Assembly (NCBI GenBank): GCA_016873575.1
Contig: VGWY01000002.1
Location: 1 to 29,686, forward strand
From: Nitrospira sp.
GTDB lineage: Bacteria; Nitrospirota; Thermodesulfovibrionia; Thermodesulfovibrionales; SM23-35
Direction of reading: 5' to 3'
Length of the DNA stretch: 29,686 nt
Notes under the pieces: model-generated
Told to the model about the DNA's origin: nothing
Databases searched by the model: none
What the model saw: only the letters and a program-made list of their open reading frames with translations
Program-made: the position numbers and the translations under genes
Shown: in pieces, positions 24,156 through 29,686 of the stretch
Layout of the letters: each line of letters opens with the position of its first letter
Numbering within the stretch: the first letter of the stretch is position 1

Positions 24156-25391
24156 TTACGCCTTCTTAAATAGCCTCTTTCTCGCAAATCCAATTATCCC
24201 CGCCAGCCCGGAGCCGAGAAGGAGCAGGGTGGAGGGTTCAGGGACAGGGCCGAAGACCGTGGCCCACTCGTTATCGCCGTTCCATGCAAGCCCTGCCGTA
24301 TTCTCTGAAAGGATGAACTTGTCATAGCGGCCGCCTTGCACCCAGGCATCAATGCGCCCCTCTTCGCTGTATTTGCTCTTCACCCACAAATCGAAGTTGC
24401 CGGTCCAATCTGTCTGTTGAATGTAGAACCTCTCGATCGTGCCATATACGTCCGCATGGGACCATGGCGCAGATGGATAGGCATGCCCAATGAACGTTTC
24501 ATAGCCGAGGAAATCGAGGTCGATGTAGGGAAAATCGCCTGCGCTTGGTGGTGTGACAATTGTACCGCGATAGTCCCACCAGCCGAGGACATTATTCGGG
24601 TCGTCACCATGATGTGGATCAGTATCGCGAAAATAGTAATGGCTAGGATTCCAAGACTCTGCGAGATCACCGGTAACAATTTGGTTATACTTTCCGCCCC
24701 AGAGCCATGTTACGCCCCCGATCTCGTCGTTGTCGATGATGACCCCAGGATTGTCGTACCACCATCCAGGGATGTCGCCGGCCATGATGTTGTCCTTGCG
24801 GGCCTCTGGACGTCTGTCGGGTAGGTCGGTACCCGCCACGGGATGGTCAACGAACTCCTCGCTCTTCGGGGACGCCGATTCGTATAGATCGCCCAAGCCA
24901 AGGACATGCCCCAGCTCATGCTTGAGTACGCCGAGGAAACTGTCCTTGTTCCAGGTCTGCTGATCCGTGAACGTGATCGTCGCGTAGTCTACAAAAGAGC
25001 CGCTAAGCGTGGGGGATGTCTGCGCGGGCGTGGTGCCAAGATTTGCCGTCGCCAGCCGCACCTTGCCGGTGCCTGAGGCTCCGAGGGTGTCGCCAAAAGA
25101 TACCTCAGCCCATTTTTCCCAATCGTTACTTGCCGCGGCCACGGTACTCTCAAGCCAACTCGTATCCACGCCCGGGGGCAAGGTGGCGAAGGTGCCAAAT
25201 TTCCCGAAGTCGTATGTTACGCCGCTGCCTGATGGCCACATGACGCCTGTCAAGTCGTAACGATTTGCGTAATCAGCCCGTCCGCTACAATCCTTCCAGA
25301 GACTATAGCCGAAAGCCGGCAATGAAAATATAAGAATGTCAACAGACAGGCAAACTATTAGCAACAAATAGTGTAACCTTTTCTTGCGCAT
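24156..25391 (-). CDS. PEP-CTERM metalloprotease (matrixin-like)
   Basis: This 411-residue exported protein has a signal peptide (about residues 1-28, SLPAFG) and a metzincin-type zinc site HELGHVLGLGD at 158-168, giving three zinc ligands in the matrixin style. The C-terminus is a PEP-CTERM sorting signal: PEPST at 384-388, a hydrophobic helix LLLLGSGLAGIIGFA, then RKRLFKK. Such proteins are cut and handed on by an exosortase encoded elsewhere and end up in exopolysaccharide or on the surface, so I infer a secreted or surface peptidase. The middle (about 170-380) is Trp/Asp/Gly-rich without a named domain. The start is firm, with AGGAGGT at 25396-25402 just upstream. GC content is clearly higher than in the surrounding genes, which suggests transfer. 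Control by duplicated sigma-54 promoters is predicted. Confidence 0.9.
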   Translation of the reverse strand: MRKKRLHYLLLIVCLSVDILIFSLPAFGYSLWKDCSGRADYANRYDLTGVMWPSGSGVTYDFGKFGTFATLPPGVDTSWLESTVAAASNDWEKWAEVSFGDTLGASGTGKVRLATANLGTTPAQTSPTLSGSFVDYATITFTDQQTWNKDSFLGVLKHELGHVLGLGDLYESASPKSEEFVDHPVAGTDLPDRRPEARKDNIMAGDIPGWWYDNPGVIIDNDEIGGVTWLWGGKYNQIVTGDLAESWNPSHYYFRDTDPHHGDDPNNVLGWWDYRGTIVTPPSAGDFPYIDLDFLGYETFIGHAYPSAPWSHADVYGTIERFYIQQTDWTGNFDLWVKSKYSEEGRIDAWVQGGRYDKFILSENTAGLAWNGDNEWATVFGPVPEPSTLLLLGSGLAGIIGFARKRLFKKA

Positions 25392-25414
25392 AATTACCTC
25401 CTCGTGATTTCATT

Positions 25415-25464
25415 TTATAAATAGCAAAGAATATGCCAATTATAAATAGCAAAGAATATGCCAA
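25415..25464 (-). promoter_or_regulatory. Tandem 25-bp duplication carrying two sigma-54 type promoters
   Basis: Two exact, directly adjacent copies of a 25-bp unit (25415-25439 and 25440-25464) are present. On the minus strand each contains TTGGCATATTCTTTGCTAT. That has the -24 GG and -12 GC exactly 12 positions apart and matches TTGGCA-N7-TTGC(A/T). The proximal copy predicts a start near 25412, which gives a leader of about 20 nt containing the AGGAGGT of the PEP-CTERM protease gene. The distal copy would start near 25437. Confidence 0.7.
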
Positions 25465-25549
25465 ATTTTAAACTATTATCACAAGCATCCAAATAATAAT
25501 GATATTTCGAATAGATTGAGAATTCTATCCTCTAAGAACTTCTTCTAAC

Positions 25550-25589
25550 TGTAAAGTTTTCCGACAGCAATTTGGCGGAAAACTTTACA
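25550..25589. promoter_or_regulatory. Perfect palindrome, candidate enhancer of the sigma-54 promoters
   Basis: The arms TGTAAAGTTTTCCG (25550-25563) and CGGAAAACTTTACA (25576-25589) are perfect 14-bp inverted repeats around a 12-nt spacer. The element lies about 90 bp upstream of the distal sigma-54 box, the usual distance for an activator (enhancer-binding protein) site. It could instead act as a terminator of the DUF2293 gene, which ends at 25730, but no T-run follows on either strand. Confidence 0.5.
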
Positions 25590-25729
25590 CTCGATCTGAA
25601 AAAGCAACAACTTTTCTTCTGTTGATTTTTGTGAGCACTATTCTGCTTCTTCGTGGATCAGATTCGTGCGGAGTACAGGAAGGACTAAATGACTGAAAAG
25701 CCCCTATTAGGCAACTTTCCCCCAAGTTA

Positions 25730-26398
25730 TTAATGTTCCCACTTGCTCAATGTTTCATCAACTTTTTCTTCAACCCGGGCTCGTGCGTTACGTCTATCAT
25801 AACCCTTGGCCAACAATCTGTCATACGGCGTTTCCACGTGACGGATATGCGCAATAACGGCTATGCGAATAGCATTCTCTTCGAGGCTCTTTGCTGTCGC
25901 TGTGCGGCCTACTCGGCCACTGTATTTCAGGCATGCATGTTCGGCTATGGCAACTTCTCGTCCAAGTGGGCACGAAGGAAAAAGTTGCCGTACACGCTGG
26001 GCGAAATCCCTTATGTACTGGAGGTCTATCTCCTCCCTCCGTTCTGCTTCACGTTTCTGTCGCCGTACTCTTACTTCTTCATCAGCCAGGCACTCTTTTT
26101 CCGCCTTTTCCAATGCCGCTTCTTCTATGAGAAGCCCCTGTCGTTCATATCTCTTTCTACTCTGGCTCCATTTCAGGACCACGGCTGTTAACGTTGAGTG
26201 CTTGTGGGCCCGTCTGGTAAGCGCCGCATTCCCCGGCGACAGAAATATAAGATGGTCCAGATCTGCACAGGATAGGCATAGCGCCCCTTTATCTCTGGTT
26301 AAAATAATCCATGCCTTACGACCCAGATTTTCGCCGCACTCGTCGCATATCGAGTCTCTATTCGTGATAAAGACTTTAAGATCGTCAGTTGGTTTCAT
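25730..26398 (-). CDS. DUF2293 domain protein with N-terminal zinc ribbon
   Basis: This 222-residue cytoplasmic protein has a four-cysteine zinc ribbon at the N-terminus (C18, C21, C41 and C44: CDECG and CLSCADLDHL). A highly charged helical, probably coiled-coil, linker follows at about 75-125 (rich in KRYERQ, EEAALEKAEKE and RRQKREAERRE). The C-terminal part (about 130-222) matches the DUF2293 family: RQLFPSCPLGREVAIAEHAC, SGRVGR, then IAHIRHVETPYDRLLAKGYD and RARVEEKVDETLSKW. The biochemical role of the family is unknown to me. The start ATG at 26398 gives the complete zinc ribbon but has only a weak ribosome site. It lies about 50 bp downstream of the next minus-strand gene, so the two may be co-transcribed. 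Confidence 0.82.
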   Translation of the reverse strand: MKPTDDLKVFITNRDSICDECGENLGRKAWIILTRDKGALCLSCADLDHLIFLSPGNAALTRRAHKHSTLTAVVLKWSQSRKRYERQGLLIEEAALEKAEKECLADEEVRVRRQKREAERREEIDLQYIRDFAQRVRQLFPSCPLGREVAIAEHACLKYSGRVGRTATAKSLEENAIRIAVIAHIRHVETPYDRLLAKGYDRRNARARVEEKVDETLSKWEH

Positions 26399-26452
26399 TG
26401 AACAGTAAATCCATTAACAGTTCACGGCAACTGCCAGTTAGATACAAACGGC

Positions 26453-26818
26453 CTAATAGGTAGTTGTTGTGCTCTCCTTCCCTCCATAGTGGTTGAGACC
26501 GTGTTCCTTTCTATATTTTTTCCAGCCCTTGGATAACTCCTTAACGTTGGATGGTGACGCAATTCCGAAACGTCCGGCCGCTAAAATTGTCGCATTTATC
26601 GAAATCCTCCCAAAGCGTGAGCGCCCATATACGCCGCACTTACTGCAAGTACACATGGGTGGAATGATATTACGGTCTTTTCTTATTTGCTGCAGCGTAG
26701 CATCCAGATGAGCCGTAAGACGGGTAAGTTCATCCCATGAAAGTTCAGGTTTCCACTGTTGCCGCAGTATCTCTATCATTTCGGGAAACCACTGTCTCTG
26801 CGCGTCACCTGATGGCAT
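26453..26818 (-). CDS. Conserved hypothetical protein with Cys motif
   Basis: This 121-residue protein has no signal peptide. The first half is helical (RQWFPEMIEILRQQW, then SWDELTRLTAHLDATLQQI). The middle holds C56, C58 and C61 (CTCSKCG), a partial zinc-knuckle-like motif. The second half (SINATILAAGRFGI, then VKELSKGWKKYRKEHGL) resembles a small helix-turn-helix-like or helical domain. I have a general memory of similar short hypothetical proteins but know no function. It precedes the DUF2293 gene in the same direction. Upstream, the palindrome at 26865-26880 lies about 47 bp before the start and may be an operator. Confidence 0.6.
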   Translation of the reverse strand: MPSGDAQRQWFPEMIEILRQQWKPELSWDELTRLTAHLDATLQQIRKDRNIIPPMCTCSKCGVYGRSRFGRISINATILAAGRFGIASPSNVKELSKGWKKYRKEHGLNHYGGKESTTTTY

Positions 26819-27227
26819 ATTCTATTTCTAATATCGTGTTATAATATTGTTTTCATACTGCTTATGTCTACTGTTAGACAGTAATATTTTTTAAATATCC
26901 TCGTCAATTCATATTTAAAAAAAAATTGCACCCAAAAGGTAGTGAAAGTAACTCTTTCGAACAGAACTATGGAAAGCACAGTTCTTCCTGAAATCTGCAT
27001 TGTATCCATCATAGTAAAAACTGTGAAGTTTATTTGAAAATCAATAAGGATAATTTCCCGCATTACAACATTTTTTCCTTCAAAAAGAAGAAAAGCCCAT
27101 TAAATTTTCTATGCCCTTTTTTCTCCAATTTATTGCTTGAAATAGTTCTGGTTTGAGTAGTAAACTTTGTCGGTTAGCAGAAAATGCTAAGTTAACATAA
27201 TCATTGTTAGACACCTAACGAAGGTTG
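26819..27227. other. AT-rich divergent intergenic region with small palindromes
   Basis: No gene is supported here. Three small inverted repeats are visible: TGTCTA-CTGT-TAGACA at 26865-26880, TTAGCA-N5-TGCTAA at 27174-27190 and GTTAG-ACAC-CTAAC at 27206-27219. The last one abuts the ribosome site of the protease gene. The region separates the minus-strand accessory genes from the plus-strand protease/nuclease pair. Confidence 0.5.
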
Positions 27228-27233
27228 ATGCAA

Positions 27234-28181
27234 ATGGACAGCCACAAACACAATTGCATTACAGTTGTTCTAATTTTCTTTGGAATTGTATGTATTCTCG
27301 CAACAGCAACGGCATCATATGGTGCGATAATTGAAAATGCCGTCCTGGATTCTGTTGTGCAGATTATCACCCCCACTAATGAGACGGGCACAGGCTTCCT
27401 AATCGGGGATCAAAAGACAGTCTTTCTTGTTACAAACAAACATATGCTTGGATGCTGGAATCCAGTTGACGGAAAAATTACATTAATTAATGACTGGATC
27501 ACCGTTCGACTCTACAGGAAAAAGTCCGGGGCATCAGGTCCAGTTCTTGACGTTCGAGTTCCATTAAAGAACTCGGATGGATTACTGGACACATCACAAG
27601 TCGCATCGCATCCTGATTCAACCGTTGATGTCGTAGTTGTAAGGTTGGAGCAAAGTATTTTAAAAACCAAAGGGTTGGAAGAGATAAGCCAAATGAGGAA
27701 TCTGAGCAGGGATTACTTTAAGTCTTTCGACAGTCTGCCAGATGGATTCACAGAAATAGGAAGTCTTGTCTTTGCATTGGGTTATCCGCTAGGAATAACT
27801 TCGAAATTGACGAATCGGCCTGTAGCAAAAGCAGGATATATCGCATCTGTTCCGGGTCAGGAACTCGCTCTCAATACAAAATGGAAGACTTGTGATGGTA
27901 AGGAAGGCTCAGTTATTGTGAAGGGAAAGCTTTTCTTAATAGATGGATTAATAGTTCCCGGCAACAGTGGTGGTCCGGTTCTTCTCCCTGCGGGTCAATC
28001 CTTTGGGCAGGATTCGACGAGCGGCCTATTCCAAATGCGCATGACACAGAACAATCGAATCATTGGTATTGTTTCAAGCGGTCTTGGACCATCAGGTTTA
28101 ACATTCGCATACAGTTCTGACTACATTGATGAACTTATTAAATCCCTACTGAAAACTGCTTCCAATAAACCAAGTAATTAA
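27234..28181 (+). CDS. Secreted trypsin-like serine protease
   Basis: This protein of about 315 residues has an N-terminal signal peptide (about residues 8-30, ending near ASYGA) and a trypsin-like (S1C/HtrA-type) peptidase domain. The catalytic triad is visible: H70 (LVTNKHML), D132 (STVDVVVVRL) and S245 (VPGNSGGPVL). TGTGFLIGD is the usual strand before the histidine. No PDZ domain follows, which differs from DegP/HtrA, so substrate recognition must lie within the protease domain. The open frame begins with TTG at 27225 and ATG at 27228. I prefer the ATG at 27234 because GAAGG at 27220-27224 is then 9 nt away. Its stop is 2 bp before the next gene, so the two form an operon. A periplasmic or secreted role is inferred. 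Confidence 0.85.
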   Translation: MDSHKHNCITVVLIFFGIVCILATATASYGAIIENAVLDSVVQIITPTNETGTGFLIGDQKTVFLVTNKHMLGCWNPVDGKITLINDWITVRLYRKKSGASGPVLDVRVPLKNSDGLLDTSQVASHPDSTVDVVVVRLEQSILKTKGLEEISQMRNLSRDYFKSFDSLPDGFTEIGSLVFALGYPLGITSKLTNRPVAKAGYIASVPGQELALNTKWKTCDGKEGSVIVKGKLFLIDGLIVPGNSGGPVLLPAGQSFGQDSTSGLFQMRMTQNNRIIGIVSSGLGPSGLTFAYSSDYIDELIKSLLKTASNKPSN

Positions 28182-28183
28182 GA

Positions 28184-28903
28184 ATGAATAAACAACATAT
28201 AATTTCAGAAATCAAACGTACCGCTGAAGAAAATGGAGGTATTCCCTTAGGAAAAGACCGGTTTCTGAAAGAAACTGGAATAAAATTTTCTGATTGGTAT
28301 GGTAAGTTCTGGGTTAGGTGGGGAGACGCACTGATTGAAGCGGGATATGAACCAAATATTTTTCAAGGTTCATATAATGATGAACACGTAATTGAAAAAC
28401 TGATTTCATTGATAAGAGAGCTTGGGCACTACCCTGTTGCAGGTGAACTTCGTATAAAAGCCAAGAATGATAAGCATTTCCCTACTCACAATGTATTTTC
28501 ACGCGTGGGTAAAAAAACAGAATTAGCTCAGAAGGTAATTAACTATTGTAGTAAACGTAATGATTTTGATGACGTAATAAAAATTTGTGAGTCTATAACT
28601 AAAACAAAAGAACAAGAATCTGAATTTGGCGGAAAAGATACTTTTAGTATTGGCTACGTTTATTTAATGAAATCAGGTCATTTCTATAAAATAGGTAGAA
28701 GTAGTTTTGTTGAAAAACGTAATTATGAAATAGGAATTAAGCTGCCTGAAGAATTGAAAATAGTTCATAAAATTAAAACTGATGATCCAACAGGAATCGA
28801 GGCTTACTGGCACAAGAGATTTGAAGAAAAAAGAAAAAGTGGGGAGTGGTTTGATCTATCAGTGAGCGATGTAAATGCTTTCAAGAGAAGAAAATTTATG
28901 TGA
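28184..28903 (+). CDS. Homing-associated repeats fused to a GIY-YIG (T5orf172/MUG113) nuclease
   Basis: This 239-residue protein has two N-terminal repeats (about 3-56 and 66-125) of the kind found next to HNH and homing endonucleases: GGIPLGKDRFLKETGI, WVRWGDALIEAGYEP and HYPVAGELRIKA. They probably bind DNA. The C-terminal domain (about 155-239) is GIY-YIG-like: GYVYLMKSGHFYKIGRS gives the two Tyr strands (Y158/Y160 and YKIG at 168-171). R172 and E206 (GIEAYWHKRF) match the catalytic Arg and Glu, and GEWFDLS is the closing motif of the T5orf172/MUG113 group. It starts 2 bp after the protease stop without a clear ribosome site, so translation is probably coupled. The role could be mobile-element or defence related; nothing here decides it. 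Confidence 0.8.
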   Translation: MNKQHIISEIKRTAEENGGIPLGKDRFLKETGIKFSDWYGKFWVRWGDALIEAGYEPNIFQGSYNDEHVIEKLISLIRELGHYPVAGELRIKAKNDKHFPTHNVFSRVGKKTELAQKVINYCSKRNDFDDVIKICESITKTKEQESEFGGKDTFSIGYVYLMKSGHFYKIGRSSFVEKRNYEIGIKLPEELKIVHKIKTDDPTGIEAYWHKRFEEKRKSGEWFDLSVSDVNAFKRRKFM

Positions 28904-28907
28904 AATT

Positions 28908-28970
28908 GCTTAACCAGCAAAACCAGCGGGTGGGGAATATCCTAATTGGGTTTTTATAAAGGCTGGTTGC
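28908..28970. repeat. Inverted-repeat structure after the nuclease gene
   Basis: GCAAAACCAGC (28917-28927) pairs with GCTGGTTGC (28962-28970) except for two extra bases. It begins 5 bp after the stop with GCTTAAC (28908-28914). Inside lies GTGGGGAATATCC, whose reverse complement GGATATTCCCCAC resembles the IS21 terminal repeats at the right end of the window. It could be a terminator stem, an old IS end or an integron-like recombination site. Confidence 0.4.
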
Positions 28971-28991
28971 TCCCGTGCCTTATTTTTCTCG

Positions 28992-29515
28992 TTACTTCTT
29001 CTGATAATCCTCAGGTATTGAAATATCTTCGTGCCGTTTGCTCGTAGGTGTCATCGACAATTTGCGCTCTTCGAATTCAACCGGTAGAAACAGCGCAGTA
29101 CAGTTTGAAACAAACGCTATCTATGGATTTGTGCTTTCTTCCATTTATTCCCAGAAGAAACAAATGCCGGCCTTCAAGGGGCAGCTATTTATTTCGGTTT
29201 CAAAGACTCTCTATACACAAATCCCGGCGTATTTAGTCCCGAACGTACTCTTCAACGATTTTGATTTTTGTCTGGTGTTTATAAGCAGGTGAAGGTGTAG
29301 CTATTTCATTCTTGAAGGCAACTTAATTGTCTCCCCAGAAACCATAAAAGCTCCTCTGCCGCGATGATGAATCGTCCGAGGGTCTTTCCTTGTTTGGTCG
29401 ATCCACGCTTTCAGCACCTCGAGGATAAAGAAATTGTACTTGGCCACCATCTTCTCATCAATTCCAATTCCAATTCCGGGGACACCATACTTATTTTCTC
29501 CTCCTCTTTTAACAT
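28992..29515 (-). pseudogene. Decayed gene interrupted by IS21-type insertion
   Basis: One minus-strand frame shows two coding-like stretches. At 29301-29515 it is open with no stop and reads KYGVPGIGIGIDEKMVAKYN, then FFILEVLKAWIDQTRKDP and RTIHHRGRGAFMVSGETIKL. At 28992-29120 it ends in FLPVEFEERKLSMTPTSKRH and EDISIPEDYQKK before a stop. Both lie in the same frame, separated by stops at 29301 and others near 29121-29215. Its 5' part is lost at the IS21 left end at about 29516. I do not recognise the family. The upstream piece alone could also be a truncated gene ending at 29301. Confidence 0.4.
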
Positions 29516-29686
29516 TGTCGAGTTTCAGCGAAAATCCCCACTTAGTTCCAAAAGAATTCCCCAGTTAGTTTCAGAATAATTCCCCACTTGGGATCAGGAT
29601 AATTCCCCACCTTTTGGCATGTCATAAGATATCTGTTAAAACTAAACGACGGAGGTCTTATGGCAAGAAAGGAGATAAGGGTGGAG
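29516..29686 (+). mobile_element. Left end of an IS21-family element (runs off the window)
   Basis: The probable terminus is TGTCGAGTTTC at 29516. Four copies of an (A)ATTCCCCA core follow with the C-run at 29536, 29559, 29582 and 29605, exactly 23 bp apart. This is the multiple terminal repeat arrangement that the IS21 transposase binds. The istA-like start codon follows at 29660. Confidence 0.75.
29660..29686 (+). CDS. istA: IS21-family transposase IstA, N-terminal nine codons (partial)
   Basis: The frame reads MARKEIRVE and runs off the window end. It is preceded by a strong ribosome site, GGAGG at 29651-29655. The N-terminus MxxKEIRVE is typical of IS21-family transposases, and the terminal repeats upstream support this. 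The helper ATPase gene istB is expected beyond the window. Confidence 0.7.

Noticed and set aside
24336..25260. Several open frames on the plus strand and in other minus frames across the PEP-CTERM protease gene
   Set aside because: They are shadows of a GC-rich gene whose signal peptide, zinc site and PEP-CTERM tail fix the true frame.
25733..26408. Plus-strand frames opposite the DUF2293 gene
   Set aside because: The minus frame has a zinc ribbon and a recognisable DUF2293 region; the opposite frames are Ser/Arg/Cys-rich shadows.
29038..29579. Plus-strand frames of 62-84 codons near the window end
   Set aside because: No ribosome sites. The minus strand of the same region carries the more coding-like degraded frame, and one of these frames runs through the IS21 terminal repeats.
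29531..29615. Regular 23-bp repeats as a possible CRISPR or iteron array
   Set aside because: Only a core of about 9 bp is shared, and an istA-like start follows directly. IS21 terminal repeats explain it.

Overview
The window looks like a chromosomal segment of an uncultured, AT-rich Gram-negative bacterium, possibly Nitrospirota or a similar deep-branching anaerobic lineage. This placement is an inference from style: a PEP-CTERM protein (which implies an exosortase system elsewhere), a CARDB/FlgD-type giant exported protein, a stand-alone HDAC-family deacetylase and several families of short palindromic repeats. No rRNA, tRNA or CRISPR array is visible.

Left part (1-4766): a small HEAT-repeat protein (minus strand) and cysS (plus strand), with a short CACAGAG-type dispersed repeat around them. 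A palindromic repeat has been absorbed in frame into cysS. Next come a small exported protein, an IS1182-like insertion sequence with an apparently intact DDE transposase, and a small exported PilP/GspC-like protein whose stop codon lies in a dispersed hairpin repeat.

Centre (4889-22164): one uninterrupted 16.1-kb gene encodes a 5382-residue exported protein. It has an HExxH metallopeptidase-like head, an alpha/alpha-toroid (prenyltransferase/squalene-cyclase-like) repeat block, CARDB domains, four FlgD-type Ig domains with SPNxDG motifs, two TolB/PD40-like beta-propellers, many Ig and FnIII modules, a discoidin (F5/8C)-like domain, a second CARDB-like block and an amidotransferase-like C-terminal domain. 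Two modules, the discoidin domain and the second propeller, sit inside other domains. A class I HDAC/AcuC-like deacetylase follows with an ATGA overlap, so the two genes are probably translationally coupled.

Right part (22165-29686): a roughly 1-kb stretch without a convincing gene carries two dispersed repeats. A flavin reductase-like gene and a probable decayed aldehyde:ferredoxin oxidoreductase tail follow. Then comes a GC-rich minus-strand PEP-CTERM metalloprotease gene. Its upstream region holds an exact 25-bp tandem duplication, and each copy contains a sigma-54 type -24/-12 promoter. A 14-bp-arm palindrome further upstream is a good candidate enhancer. The remaining accessory genes are a DUF2293 protein, a conserved hypothetical, a secreted trypsin-like protease paired with a homing-repeat plus GIY-YIG nuclease, a decayed gene, and the left end of an IS21-family element that runs off the window.
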